A stretch of 64,000 bases of DNA. Source: Streptomyces venezuelae ATCC 10712. GTDB taxonomy: Bacteria > Actinomycetota > Actinomycetes > Streptomycetales > Streptomycetaceae. Within the stretch, counting starts at the first letter, position 1, and each line of letters begins with the position of its first letter. Positions 33,405 through 42,673 of the stretch are shown in pieces. The stretch is from assembly GCF_008639165.1 (NCBI RefSeq), contig NZ_CP029197.1, forward strand, positions 8,064,001 through 8,128,000. Reading direction: 5' to 3'. Position numbers and translations under genes: made by a program. Under the pieces are notes generated by a model, which was not told the origin of the DNA, made no database searches, and was given only the letters and a program-made list of their open reading frames with translations.

Positions 33405-35558
33405 TCATCGTGGTTCCTCGACCCGCGCTTGAGAAGGGGGTCCGACGATCCGTTCCAGATCCGCCCGCAGGGAGCCCAGCCACTCGGCGGTCGCGTAGTA
33501 CAGCCGGGGCGCCCCCGGCGGGTCCCGGGAGACCTCGCCGGCGGCCGTCGCCCGGAGCTCCACGGGCGCCCCCGGCGGGTCGGGGCCGGGATCGAGGCGC
33601 TGGGAGACCAGCAGCATGCAGGCGGCGACCCGGTCGCCGATCCGGGTCGCCGCCGCGGCCGGCTCACGGGGGAGCGGCGGGACGACGAGCGGCTCCGGCG
33701 GCACGAGCAGCCGGTCCGCGCCCCACAGGACGTGGTGACCGGAGATGAGCGTGGCCTGCCAGTCCTGCGCGGCGTCCGGCCCCTTCCGCTCGGCCGGCTC
33801 GCTCGCGTACTGCGCGTACGCCGCCTCCGCCATGACCAGCGCGTGCTGGAGCGACCCGTGCCCCGGCGCCGTGCCCGAAGGCGTCCGCGCCCCGCCCACG
33901 GCGACCTGGGCCGTCGTGGCGACCACGGTCTCTGCGGCGCACCGCAGCATCAGCGCCATGGACCGGCGCAGCTCGTCGTGCGCGCCCCGGGGCCAGGCGA
34001 GCAGCCCGAACACGATGCCGACCGCGCTGCCCGCGAGCACGTCGAGGAGCCGGAACTCGGCCAGCCGCCAGGTCGCGGGGGCCAACTGGGCGAAGACCAG
34101 CGCGACGACCAGGGTGAACATCGCCTGCGCCCACCCCACCCCCTTCACCGGCCCCAGCGTGAAGGCGATCAGCATCAACGGCGGCAGCGCGGCCGCGTAC
34201 ACCACCGTGTCCGTCCCGACCGACGCGAGGAGCACGGCCACCACGACCGCCCCCACCAGGGTGCCGGTGAGCGCCACCCGCACGGTGCCGCGCGTCTGCC
34301 GCGCCGTCGTACGGGTCAGGGTGAGCGTGGCGAGCAGCATCCAGAAGCCGTGAGGCAGCGTGTCGACGCCCGCGATCAGCCGCGCCGCGGCCAGCGCGAG
34401 CGCGAGCCGCACCGCGTTCTGGAAGAACACCGACCGCTGCCGCGTGTGGCCCGAGAGCCGCCGCCACCACAGATGGGGCGCCCGCATCCGCGCGTACCAG
34501 AAGCGGCCGGGCGCCGCCGTCGGCGCCGCCGCCCTGCCCCGTACGGCGAGTTCCGCCGCCGTGGACATCGCGAGCGCCGCGTCGGCCACCTCCAGGACGG
34601 CCGCGTGGCTCCGCAGGACGGCGGGCGGATCACCCAGGTCCGGCCCGGACGCCACGGCGTGCCGGGCCTCCGTGAGCCGTGCGCGGGCCTCCCCGGCCGG
34701 GTTCCCGCCGCGCAGCCGGGCGGCGGTCTCCACGGAGGTGTCCCGCACCGCGCGGAGCACGTCGGTCACCGTGCCGCCCGCCGCCGGGCCGCCGGAGAGC
34801 GACGCCAGCCGCCCCAGCAGGGTCCGGGCGGCCAGACCGGTGTGCGCGAGCGCCCGCTCGCGGAGGCCCGGCCCCGCGGGCCGGTCCGCCTCCGGGACCC
34901 GCGAGGACCGCAGGCTCTCGCTGACCTCCCGGACCGACCGCAGAGCGTCACCGTCGAGCACGTACGGCGGCGAGAGCAGCCCCTCGGCGCAGCGCGCCGC
35001 GGCGTCGGCGGCCCGGGCTGCCCGCTCGCGGTACGGCGCGCCTTCCGTCCGGTCCGGCAGCAGGAACGCCTCGGCGAGGACCAGCAGCACCAGGCCCACC
35101 GTCGCCCCGGCCAGCCGCTCGCCCAGTGACCCGGGGGCGTAGGGCGGGAACGACGGCAGGATGTACATCAGTTGCAGGCCCGGACCGGCGCCGGCCGGGC
35201 GCGGTCCGCCCACCGCCACGAAGGCCAGGACGAAGCCGACGACCAGCATGCCGAGGACCGCGCTCCACGTCCGCACGGAGAGCCAGGTGCCGAGGGTGAT
35301 CAGCAGCAGGCAGGCGGGGACCGCGGGCAGCAGGGTCGCCGCGCGCTGCCGTCCGGTGCCGGGGATGTGGGACAGGCCCGCCATCGCGACGGCGGCGAAC
35401 AGCGCGTACGTGGCGGCGACGGCCGAGTCGAAGCCGTACAGGAAGAGGTAGAAACCGGCGGCAGCGGAGACCGTGACCCGCACCGACCGCCGCAGGGCCG
35501 CCGCGTAGCCGGGCGGGAGCCGGGCCTTCGCCGGCCGGCCCGCGGGGGCGCCGCGCAT
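33405..35558 (-). CDS. FUSC-family integral membrane protein
   Basis: A 717-residue membrane protein with two hydrophobic halves: residues about 30-165 (GFYLFLYGFDSAVAATYALFAAVAM, LLPAVPACLLLITLGTWL and following) and about 375-525 (LALALAAARLI, GFWMLLATLTLTRTTARQTRGTVRVALTGTLVGA), each followed by a soluble helical region. This repeat and the TLTLTR...R.TRGTVRVALTGTL signature match FUSC (fusaric-acid-resistance/YccS-like) proteins, thought to be efflux pumps for aromatic acids or other toxins. Start ATG at 35558 has GGAGGA upstream; a GTG at 35582 is possible. The substrate is unknown. Confidence 0.88.
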   Translation of the reverse strand: MRGAPAGRPAKARLPPGYAAALRRSVRVTVSAAAGFYLFLYGFDSAVAATYALFAAVAMAGLSHIPGTGRQRAATLLPAVPACLLLITLGTWLSVRTWSAVLGMLVVGFVLAFVAVGGPRPAGAGPGLQLMYILPSFPPYAPGSLGERLAGATVGLVLLVLAEAFLLPDRTEGAPYRERAARAADAAARCAEGLLSPPYVLDGDALRSVREVSESLRSSRVPEADRPAGPGLRERALAHTGLAARTLLGRLASLSGGPAAGGTVTDVLRAVRDTSVETAARLRGGNPAGEARARLTEARHAVASGPDLGDPPAVLRSHAAVLEVADAALAMSTAAELAVRGRAAAPTAAPGRFWYARMRAPHLWWRRLSGHTRQRSVFFQNAVRLALALAAARLIAGVDTLPHGFWMLLATLTLTRTTARQTRGTVRVALTGTLVGAVVVAVLLASVGTDTVVYAAALPPLMLIAFTLGPVKGVGWAQAMFTLVVALVFAQLAPATWRLAEFRLLDVLAGSAVGIVFGLLAWPRGAHDELRRSMALMLRCAAETVVATTAQVAVGGARTPSGTAPGHGSLQHALVMAEAAYAQYASEPAERKGPDAAQDWQATLISGHHVLWGADRLLVPPEPLVVPPLPREPAAAATRIGDRVAACMLLVSQRLDPGPDPPGAPVELRATAAGEVSRDPPGAPRLYYATAEWLGSLRADLERIVGPPSQARVEEPR

Positions 35559-35592
35559 ACTCCCAGGATCCTCCGCCGCCACCCGCGCGCCA

Positions 35593-35622
35593 CCCGGCGC
35601 CCCCGGGGGAGGGGGCGCCGGG
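35593..35622 (-). terminator. Hairpin after the CBM3-GH16 gene
   Basis: CCCGGCGCCCCC and GGGGGCGCCGGG (12-bp perfect stem) around GGGGGA, 44 bases past the stop of the last gene of the das-like operon. Confidence 0.8.
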
Positions 35623-35665
35623 CCGCTCGGCGGACGCTCGGGTCACGGCGCGCCGGACGCGCCCG

Positions 35666-37090
35666 TCACGACGTGGCGGGCACCGAGTCCTCGAACGACG
35701 TGCCGGCCGAGCGGTAGGCCGCCACCTTCGCGGCGACCTGGGCCGGGGTCAGGACCTGGTCCTTCATGTGCAGGACGTAGTCGACCTTCTGGTCGTAGGA
35801 GCGCGGCGTCGTCGACGCCTGGCCGGCGAGGTCGATCAGCCACTGGTTGAAGTTGATGGACATCGGACGCTCGGGGAGGTAGCGGGCGTCGTGCCGGCCG
35901 AACTCCTGGCCGTCGACGTAGTACACGATCGCGTTGTCGTCGATCGTCAGCACCAGGTCGTGCCAGCCGGCGTAGCTCGTCCGCGACTCGGAGTGCTGGT
36001 TGACGGCCTCCCAGGGGTCGGGCCGGTAGGTCTCCCACGAGGTGGTGTAGAGGATGTTGGCGGGCTCGCCCCAGCCGCCGTTGGGGAGGTACTCGAAGTC
36101 GTACTCGGCGTAGTCGTCGGCCATCGGCGCCTTGAGGTCGTTGATGGTGAAGAAGGTCTGGACGACGCGGTCGCCGTCCGGGCCCGACACCGGCGCGTCG
36201 GAGAACCGCACCCGCGCCGCGTACGTGCCGTTGCGGAACTTCGAGGCGCGCGTCAGGATCTCGGTGTGCCGGGTGGACTCACCGGTTCCGGCGGTCGAAC
36301 TCCGCAGGTTCATGATGGAGTTGGTGCCCTCCTTGGCGAAGGTCACGTTCTCGGGGGCCCAGGTGGCGCCGGGCACGCCGGGACCGCCCGCGTTGGAACG
36401 CACGCTCCAGCCGTGGGAGTTGATCGCCGGGTCGGTGTGGCCGGTGTAGTCGAAGTCGTCGAAGAGCGCGGCCCCGGTGGGCGGCGGGGTGGTCGGGCCG
36501 GTCGGCGGGGTGGTCGGTTCGTTGCCCGCGGGGGCCGTGCCCCAGACCGGGGCGCCGCCCACGGTCGCCGTGACCTTGGACCAGTTGGCGTACGTGGTCT
36601 GGGCGGGGCCGAAGGAGTAGTCGTCGCTCTGGTTCAGCGGCTGCCAGTTGGAGCGGTGGAAGCGCAGCTGCATGTCGCCGGTGTCCGCGCCGGGCGCGAG
36701 GGAACCGGCCCCGGCCGTGAAGCCGATCTCCAGGTAACGGTCGGCGGTCGCGGTGGGGTTGGCCAGGGTGCCGAAGGTACCGGTGAGGTTCGCGCAGCCC
36801 TTCACGGCCCACGAGCAGGCGTACGTGTACGAGGCCCCGGCGTCGGCCTTGAAGTAGTAGCGCACCTTGACCTGGCTCAGCGGGACGCTCGTCGAGCCGG
36901 TGTTGACCACCTTGAGCCAGGGCTCCACCTGATCGCTCCCGGTGGCGCTCTGCCGGTACTGGACGGTGACGGCCTCACCTGCGGCCGCGGCCGGCAGCGC
37001 GGTCAGCGCGGTGGCGCCGAGCCCGGTCACCGCGGCGACGGCGAGCGCGGCACGGATGCGGAGACCGCTGCTCCTTGTCGTGTCCTTCAT
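35666..37090 (-). CDS. Secreted CBM3-GH16 glycoside hydrolase
   Basis: A 474-residue exported protein. Signal peptide (1-36) is followed by a CBM3 module (about 38-190: VQYRQSATGS, KVRYYF, HRSNWQPLNQSDDYSFG), a Pro/Thr linker with PTTPPTGPTTPPPTG, and a GH16 domain (about 215-445) with the catalytic motif AEYDFEY (E-Y-D-F-E, the form without the extra residue seen in lichenases and related GH16 enzymes). CBM3 binds cellulose or chitin. The substrate is a beta-glucan or other beta-linked polymer; which one is uncertain. ACAGGAGAGG precedes the ATG at 37090. It lies 65 bases after the GH20 gene on the same strand, so it is likely the last gene of the das-like operon; a terminator follows. Confidence 0.82.
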   Translation of the reverse strand: MKDTTRSSGLRIRAALAVAAVTGLGATALTALPAAAAGEAVTVQYRQSATGSDQVEPWLKVVNTGSTSVPLSQVKVRYYFKADAGASYTYACSWAVKGCANLTGTFGTLANPTATADRYLEIGFTAGAGSLAPGADTGDMQLRFHRSNWQPLNQSDDYSFGPAQTTYANWSKVTATVGGAPVWGTAPAGNEPTTPPTGPTTPPPTGAALFDDFDYTGHTDPAINSHGWSVRSNAGGPGVPGATWAPENVTFAKEGTNSIMNLRSSTAGTGESTRHTEILTRASKFRNGTYAARVRFSDAPVSGPDGDRVVQTFFTINDLKAPMADDYAEYDFEYLPNGGWGEPANILYTTSWETYRPDPWEAVNQHSESRTSYAGWHDLVLTIDDNAIVYYVDGQEFGRHDARYLPERPMSINFNQWLIDLAGQASTTPRSYDQKVDYVLHMKDQVLTPAQVAAKVAAYRSAGTSFEDSVPATS

Positions 37091-37155
37091 GGGGGTTCCT
37101 CTCCTGTGACGAGGTGGGGATACGGGGGGATCGGGGATCGGTTCGGGGGGACGGC

Positions 37156-38694
37156 TCAGGGTGCGGGGGCCGGCACGGGCGCGGACGCGGGTGCGGCGTC
37201 CGGCCGGCGCGGCACGCCCAGCGCGTCCAGCCGGGTCCTGTGGTGGCGGAGCCGCTCCTGGAAGCCCGGCCAGTCGTGCCGGCCGGTCCAGACGACCTCC
37301 GCGAGGGCGCAGAGCCGGGGGAACGTGAGGTACTCGGCGTGCGCCGGGGTGGGCACATACTCGGTCCACAACTGCACCTGGGACCCGAGGACCCGGCCCG
37401 CCTCCTCCGGGCTCCAGTGCGCCGGAGCCGGGTCGTTGCCGTGGACGGTGCGCAGGTCGACGACCTCGCCCGCCTGACCGGGCGGCTCCTCGGGGCCCGC
37501 GGACTGCGGGTAGTCGAGGTACGTGGTGCGATGCGGGGCCATGATCACGCGGTGGCCGCGGCGGACCGCGGTGCGGCCGTGCTCGGCGTCGCGCCAGGGC
37601 ATGACGGTGAAGTACGGCGGGAGGTCGGCGCCGTCCTCGGTCCAGCTGAGCGGGTGGCGACCGGCGGCCAGGAGGTGCTCTCCGATCCGCTCCATGAACC
37701 AGCCGTGGAGGGCCGCGGGCCCCGGCAGCCCCTCCTCGGCGGCCCGCCGGCGCGCCGCCGGGGAGACGTGCCACTCGTCGGTGGGGCACTCCTCGCCGCC
37801 GACGTGGACGTACGGGGAGGGAAAGACGTCCATCACCTCGTCCAGAACGGTGCGGCAGAAGTCGAGCGCCTGGTCGTGGACGCCGAGGATGGTGTCGCAG
37901 ACACCCCACCGGTCCCAGACCTCATATGTACGGCCCGGGTGGTTGCCCAGCTCCGGATAGGCGGCGAGGGCGGCCCGTACATGGCCCGGCATCTCGATCT
38001 CGGGCACGACGGTGACACCGCGCTCCGCCGCGTACGCCACCAGACCGCCGAGTTCCGCACGGGTGTAGGCACCGCCGTGCGGCAGCCCGCCCACCTCGGT
38101 GAGCCGGGGGAGCGCCGGCACCGGCATGCGCCAGCCCTGGTCGTCGGTGAGGTGGAGGTGCAGGACGTTCAGTTTGTGGAGGGCGAGGAGGTCCACGTAC
38201 CGCCGCAGATAGGAGACGGGACGGAAGCGGCGGGCGACGTCGAGCATGGAGCCGCGCCAGGGGAAGCGGGGGATGTCGGTGATCTGCGCACAGGGGACGG
38301 ACCAGGCGACCCCGGGCACCGGTTCGGCGCGCAGCGCCTCGACGGGCAGCAGCTGACGGAGGGTCTGGACCCCGGCGAGCAGCCCCCGGGGCCGGGCGGC
38401 CCGCAGCAGCACCCCCTCCGTGCCGATGGTGAGCCCGTACCCCTCCTCGCCGAGCCCGCCGAGGGCGCGGTCGAGGGCCAGGACGACGGAGCCGTCCGCG
38501 CGGGCGGGCAGCGGCAGGCCGGTGGCGGGCCCGAGGAGCGTGCGCAGCAGTGCCGCGGCGCCTTCCGCGCCGGGGGAGACCTTGAGCGCGGTCGTGGCGT
38601 CGAAGGTGAACCGTCCTGGCAGCGACTGGAGTTGGGTGGGCTCGGGGACGAGCCGGGGGCGGCCGGGGGCGGGGGCGGATCGGGCGGGTGGCAT
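37156..38694 (-). CDS. GH20 beta-N-acetylhexosaminidase (cytoplasmic)
   Basis: A 512-residue GH20 enzyme expected to remove N-acetylglucosamine or N-acetylgalactosamine from imported oligosaccharides. No signal peptide. A GH20b-type N-domain (about 15-130) precedes the barrel: RGSMLDVARRF, LHLHLTDDQGWRM, EIEMPGH and the catalytic HVGGEECPTDEW. In most GH20 enzymes the last motif carries an Asp-Glu pair; here it is Glu301-Glu302, so the residue that orients the acetamido group is Glu. Start ATG at 38694. The gene begins nine bases after the second permease stop. Its position in an ABC importer operon opposite GntR genes mirrors dasD and the dasABC importer of Streptomyces. Confidence 0.9.
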   Translation of the reverse strand: MPPARSAPAPGRPRLVPEPTQLQSLPGRFTFDATTALKVSPGAEGAAALLRTLLGPATGLPLPARADGSVVLALDRALGGLGEEGYGLTIGTEGVLLRAARPRGLLAGVQTLRQLLPVEALRAEPVPGVAWSVPCAQITDIPRFPWRGSMLDVARRFRPVSYLRRYVDLLALHKLNVLHLHLTDDQGWRMPVPALPRLTEVGGLPHGGAYTRAELGGLVAYAAERGVTVVPEIEMPGHVRAALAAYPELGNHPGRTYEVWDRWGVCDTILGVHDQALDFCRTVLDEVMDVFPSPYVHVGGEECPTDEWHVSPAARRRAAEEGLPGPAALHGWFMERIGEHLLAAGRHPLSWTEDGADLPPYFTVMPWRDAEHGRTAVRRGHRVIMAPHRTTYLDYPQSAGPEEPPGQAGEVVDLRTVHGNDPAPAHWSPEEAGRVLGSQVQLWTEYVPTPAHAEYLTFPRLCALAEVVWTGRHDWPGFQERLRHHRTRLDALGVPRRPDAAPASAPVPAPAP

Positions 38695-38703
38695 CGCGGT
38701 GCG

Positions 38704-39537
38704 TTATCCCTTCACGGCTCCGCCGGTCATTCCGGCGGCGACCCGGCCCTGCAGGACCAGGAAGAGGACGAGGACGGGCAGGGCGAAGAGGGTGGAGGCG
38801 GCCATGGTGGCGCCCCAGTCGGTGCCGAAGACGTTGGAGAAGGAGGACAGCCAGACGGGCAGCGTGCGGTCGTCCTGGTTCTTGATGATGAGCATGTTGG
38901 CGAAGGCGAACTCGTTCCAGGCGGTGATGAACCCGAAGAGCGAGGTCGCGAGCAGCCCCGGGGCGAGCAGCGGGAGCGTCACCCTGCGGAAGGCGGCGGC
39001 GCGCGTGCAGCCGTCGACCTGTGCGGCCTCTTCGAGCTCGGCCGGCACCGCCGCCAGGAACGAGCGGAGGGTGACGATCGTGAAGGGCAGGGTGACCATG
39101 AAGTAGATGAGGCTGAGCGTCGCCAGCCGGTCCAGCAGGTCGGCGTCCCGTGCGATCACGTACATCGGGATCAGAAGCGCCTCCCAGGGCGCCACCTGGG
39201 CGAGGAAGACCATGAGGACGAAGGCCCGCCGGCCGCGCCAGTTCATCCGGGCCACCGCGAACGCGGCGGCGAGCGCCACCACGAGGGCGAGCAGGACGCA
39301 ACCGGCGGTCACGAGCAGGCTGTTGCGCCAGAAGATCCAGAACCCGTCGGCGGCCACGGCGGCACGGAAGTGCTCCAGGGTCACGGAGCCGGGCAGGAAC
39401 CCGGGCGTCTCGGACTGGATGTCGCGGGTCGGCCGGAAGGCCGTGAGCACCATCCAGTACACCGGGAAGACGGCCAGGACGAAGACGAGCGCCGCCGCGG
39501 TGTTCAGGGGGAGTCGGCGCAGGGCGCGCGGTGTCAC
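38704..39537 (-). CDS. Sugar ABC transporter permease (MalG/DasC type)
   Basis: A 277-residue permease with six membrane segments and the EAA loop ELEEAAQVDGCTRAAAFRRVTLP. The protein ends in RVAAGMTGGAVKG, standard for this subunit. The GTG at 39537 overlaps the stop of the upstream permease by four bases (GTGA), indicating translational coupling. It pairs with the MalF/DasB-type protein to import a sugar bound by the lipoprotein encoded first in the operon. Confidence 0.93.
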   Translation of the reverse strand: MTPRALRRLPLNTAAALVFVLAVFPVYWMVLTAFRPTRDIQSETPGFLPGSVTLEHFRAAVAADGFWIFWRNSLLVTAGCVLLALVVALAAAFAVARMNWRGRRAFVLMVFLAQVAPWEALLIPMYVIARDADLLDRLATLSLIYFMVTLPFTIVTLRSFLAAVPAELEEAAQVDGCTRAAAFRRVTLPLLAPGLLATSLFGFITAWNEFAFANMLIIKNQDDRTLPVWLSSFSNVFGTDWGATMAASTLFALPVLVLFLVLQGRVAAGMTGGAVKG

Positions 39538-40442
39538 CGGTCGGCCTCCTGTCGGAGCATGTGGCGGAAGTAGGCGATCAGCGCGGCCACCAGGATCAGG
39601 ACCGTGAGCGTGGAGACGGCGGCCCCCAGGTCGTAGCGGTGCAGGGACTGGGCCACCCGGTAGGCGTAGACGGGCAGCGTGGTCGTCGCCTCGCCCGGCC
39701 CGCCCTTGGTGACGGCCCAGATCTGGGCGAAGCAGCGGAAGACCCAGATGACCTCCAGGCAGAGCACGAGACCGAAGAGCGGCCGCAGCAGGGGCAGCGT
39801 GACCGAGCGGAAGATCCGCCAGGCGCCGGCCCCGTCGAGCCGGGCGGACTCGTACAGCTCGGCGGGCACGGTCAGCAGGGCCGAGTGGAGCGTGATCGCG
39901 GCGAAGGGCACCGACTGCCAGACCACCAGCAGCACCAGGACGGTGAACGCCGCAGGGCCGTCGGCCAGCCACGAGTACCCCTCGAAGGACTCGAACCCGA
40001 GCCGTACCAGCACCCAGTTGACCACTCCCAGACGGGAGGCGAAGAGCCACTGGAACACGGTCGTGGTGGCGATGACCGGGCTCGCCCAGGCGAGGACGAG
40101 ACCGCTCGTCACCAGGATCCGCATCCGCCGCCCGAGCCGCTGCATCATCAGGGCGACCAGGGTGCCGATCACCATGATCAGGACGACGTTGACCAGGGTC
40201 CACCAGAAGGTGCGCCGGACGACCTCCCAGAACTCGGGGTCGGCGAGCACGTCCCGGTAGTTGCGGAACCCCACGAACGCGGCGTCGCCACGGATGAGTT
40301 CGCCCATGCCGTACCGCTGGAAGGAGATCAGCAGGTTGCGGACGAAGGGGTAGCCGAGGAGGAGCGCACCGCCGAGGACGGTGGGAGCGACGAGGAGATA
40401 GGGCCACAGGGCGGCCCGCCCCCGCGGGTTCGGTCCGCTCAC
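39534..40442 (-). CDS. Sugar ABC transporter permease (MalF/DasB type)
   Basis: A 302-residue permease with six membrane segments and the EAA loop ELYESARLDGAGAWRIFRSVTLP. The GTG at 40442 overlaps the stop of the binding-protein gene by four bases. The long open frame that extends upstream into the binding-protein gene is not coding. No ATPase gene is present in the operon, as expected if MsiK energises the importer. Confidence 0.92.
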   Translation of the reverse strand: MSGPNPRGRAALWPYLLVAPTVLGGALLLGYPFVRNLLISFQRYGMGELIRGDAAFVGFRNYRDVLADPEFWEVVRRTFWWTLVNVVLIMVIGTLVALMMQRLGRRMRILVTSGLVLAWASPVIATTTVFQWLFASRLGVVNWVLVRLGFESFEGYSWLADGPAAFTVLVLLVVWQSVPFAAITLHSALLTVPAELYESARLDGAGAWRIFRSVTLPLLRPLFGLVLCLEVIWVFRCFAQIWAVTKGGPGEATTTLPVYAYRVAQSLHRYDLGAAVSTLTVLILVAALIAYFRHMLRQEADR

Positions 40443-41698
40443 GAGCCGAGCGTCCTCGTGATGCTCTGCGAGGCGGTGGCCGCGGCCCGGGCCGGATCGG
40501 TGCCGGTGAGCACGGCGGTCATGTACTGCTTGATCGGGTTGGTCGCCTCGACGGCCGCCCACTGCGGGGAGTTCGGCGTGGCCCTGCCCTGCGCGGCGCC
40601 GGCCGCCATCGCGGCCGTGCCCGCGTCGTCCTGGATCACCCGGGCGAGCGAGGTCCGGTTGGGGACGTAGCTCATCGTCCTGGCCATGTCCGTCTGCCAC
40701 TTCTCGCCCGCCAGCGCCTTCACCACCTCGTAGGCGGCCTCGGGGTGGGTCGAGGCCTCCGGCACGATGAGGTCGGAGCCGCCGGTGAAGACCGCTCCCG
40801 GCTTCCCCGCCGTCTTGCCGGGAACGGGGAAGAAGCCCAGCTTCCCCTTGAGCGCGGGGTTGATCTCCTCGACGATCTTCGCGCCGCCGGGCACGGCGAT
40901 GATCTGGGCCACCTCGCCCTTGGCGAAGACCTCGGCCTGCGGGGGCTTGGCCTCGTCGGAGTCCTTGGGCCCCTTCCCGAGCGCCTGGAGCCGGCGGTAG
41001 AAGTCCATTCCGGCGAGCGCCTGCGGGGTGTCGAGCGCTCCCTTCCACGCCGTGCCGTCCTTGACCGCCAGGTCGCCGCCCTCGTCCCAGACGAAGCCGG
41101 ACAGGGTGTACCAGTTCTGGCCGGGCAGGTAGATGCCCTGGGTGCGGCCCTTGTTCAGCTTGGCGGTCACGGCGAGCCACTCGGCCTGCGTCTTCGGGGG
41201 AGCGGTGACGCCCGCGCGGGCGAACAGGTCCTTGTGGTAGATCACCACGCGGTTGGCCGCGTACCAGGGGATGCCGTACTGCCTGCCGTCGACCCTGCCG
41301 GGCTCGGCGAGCCCCGGCAGCCAGTCCGCGCCGTTCAGCTCGGCGGTCCGGTCGCTGAGGTCACGGACGCCGCCGCTGGCCGCGTACTGCGCGACCTGGG
41401 TGTTGCCGACCTCGATGACGTCCGGCGCGTCCTTGCTGGCGAGGGCGGCCGTCACCTTCTCGCCGATGCCGTCCCACTCCTGGATCTGGATGTCGAGGTC
41501 GATGTCCTCGTGCTCGGCCTCGAAGCCGGTGCGGAAGCGGGCGAGGAAGGCGTCGGTGACGCTGTCCTTCATGATCCATACGGTGACCTTGCGCGGTCCG
41601 CCGGCGGCTTCCGGGCCGGCCGGTCCGCCGCAGGCCGTGGCGGCGAGGGCGACGGTCACCGCGAGGGCGACGGAGCCGGCGAGGGGACGAGTCTTCAC
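40439..41698 (-). CDS. Sugar ABC transporter substrate-binding lipoprotein (DasA/NgcE-like)
   Basis: A 419-residue family-1 solute-binding protein with a lipoprotein signal (hydrophobic stretch, lipobox ATAC with Cys at about residue 24). The GTG at 41698 is preferred to the GTG at 41704 because GAGG then has proper spacing. The body shows the usual MalE-type features (VTVWIMKDSVTDAF, YGIPWYAANRVVIYHKDLF, TNPIKQYM). First gene of a five-gene operon with two permeases, GH20 and CBM3-GH16. Cargo is probably an amino-sugar oligosaccharide, inferred from GH20 and the DasR-like regulators opposite. Operator-like palindromes lie just upstream. Confidence 0.9.
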   Translation of the reverse strand: MKTRPLAGSVALAVTVALAATACGGPAGPEAAGGPRKVTVWIMKDSVTDAFLARFRTGFEAEHEDIDLDIQIQEWDGIGEKVTAALASKDAPDVIEVGNTQVAQYAASGGVRDLSDRTAELNGADWLPGLAEPGRVDGRQYGIPWYAANRVVIYHKDLFARAGVTAPPKTQAEWLAVTAKLNKGRTQGIYLPGQNWYTLSGFVWDEGGDLAVKDGTAWKGALDTPQALAGMDFYRRLQALGKGPKDSDEAKPPQAEVFAKGEVAQIIAVPGGAKIVEEINPALKGKLGFFPVPGKTAGKPGAVFTGGSDLIVPEASTHPEAAYEVVKALAGEKWQTDMARTMSYVPNRTSLARVIQDDAGTAAMAAGAAQGRATPNSPQWAAVEATNPIKQYMTAVLTGTDPARAAATASQSITRTLGS

Positions 41699-41716
41699 GG
41701 GCACCTCGATGAATGG

Positions 41717-41732
41717 TTGACCAATTGGTCAA
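41717..41732. promoter_or_regulatory. 16-bp palindromic operator, probable GntR site
   Basis: TTGACCAATTGGTCAA is a perfect palindrome 18 bases upstream of the binding-protein start. TGGTCA and TGACCA half-sites recur next to it (41734-41739 and 41746-41751). The core TGGTC/GACCA is like that of DasR responsive elements. Confidence 0.75.
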
Positions 41733-41832
41733 GTGGTCAGGTGTGTGACCAGAAGGTGGCACGGCCGAGTGGTGCCGTCAATCCCTAGAAAAACATGGGT
41801 CGTTCACCCGATGGCAGGGGAAACTCTCCGGC

Positions 41833-41862
41833 TAGTATCTGACTTACCAGTTGACCAGTCAG
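41833..41862 (+). promoter_or_regulatory. Second GntR operator and -10 before first GntR gene
   Basis: TAGTAT (41833-41838) is a likely -10 for the GntR gene at 41873. Directly after it CTGACT (41839-41844) and AGTCAG (41857-41862) are inverted around TACCAGTTGACC, with the same TTGACCA core as the operator at 41717. A repressor here would block autogenous transcription. Confidence 0.6.
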
Positions 41863-41872
41863 GGAGAGTGGC

Positions 41873-42640
41873 ATGAAGGACGGCTCCTCCAGCGGGGTGC
41901 TGAAGCGGGAGCGGGTACGCGAGCATCTCCTGGGTCTGATCGAAGCGGGCGGCCCCGGCGATCCGATCCCCTCCGAGCGCACCCTCTGCGCCGCCCTCGG
42001 CGTCTCCCGCCCCACCCTGCGCGCCGCCGTCGACGAACTCGTCGCCACCGGCGCGCTGGTACGGGAGCACGGCCGCGGCATGTTCGTCGCGCCCGCCAAG
42101 ATCACCCAGCGGCTCGCCCCGGACGACGCGGCCTTCACCGTGCCCCGCGCGTCCGGCAGTTGGTCCAGCACCGTGCTCGAATCCGCCACCGTCCGGGCCG
42201 GCGCCCGCATCGGCCGCAGACTCCGCCTCTCACCCGCCGCCGAACTGCTCTACGTCGCCCGGCTGCGCCTGGTCGACGGCTCGCCCATGGCCATCGAGCA
42301 CCTGCACATCCCGGCGGACCTGGTGGGCGCCGCACTCACCCCGGAGGAGCTGGAAGCCGGTGACCTCTACGACCACCTGCGGGAACACCACCGCGTCCAC
42401 GTCCAGGAAGCCACCCAGTCGATCGAACCGACCGTCGTCAGCGAGGACGAGGCTGCGCTGCTCGACGTCCCCGTCCTCTCGCCGGCCCTGCTGATCGAAC
42501 GCCTCACCCTCGACACCGCGGGCCGCCCCGTCGAGTACGTCCACTCGGTCTACCGCGGCGACCGCTACCGGATCGTCTCCCGCCTCGACTTCACCCGCGA
42601 CGGGCTCGTGACCTCCTCCACGGAGGGCGATGCATACTGA
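41873..42640 (+). CDS. GntR-family repressor with UTRA domain (DasR-like), first copy
   Basis: A 255-residue HutC/DasR-subfamily regulator: winged helix-turn-helix (about 10-75: LKRERVREHLLGLIE, IPSERTLCAALGVSRPTLRAAVDELVATG, VREHGRGMFV) and a UTRA effector-binding domain (about 95-245; chorismate-lyase fold) ending YRGDRYRIVSRLDF. AGGGAGAG precedes the ATG. It is divergent from the das-like importer operon with palindromic TTGACCA-type sites between them, so it most likely represses that operon and itself until an imported amino-sugar (phosphate) is sensed. The next gene is a close paralogue, 33 bases away. Confidence 0.93.
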   Translation: MKDGSSSGVLKRERVREHLLGLIEAGGPGDPIPSERTLCAALGVSRPTLRAAVDELVATGALVREHGRGMFVAPAKITQRLAPDDAAFTVPRASGSWSSTVLESATVRAGARIGRRLRLSPAAELLYVARLRLVDGSPMAIEHLHIPADLVGAALTPEELEAGDLYDHLREHHRVHVQEATQSIEPTVVSEDEAALLDVPVLSPALLIERLTLDTAGRPVEYVHSVYRGDRYRIVSRLDFTRDGLVTSSTEGDAY

Positions 42641-42673
42641 CCCGCAAGGGCGGCACGGCGGGGAGGGCACGGG

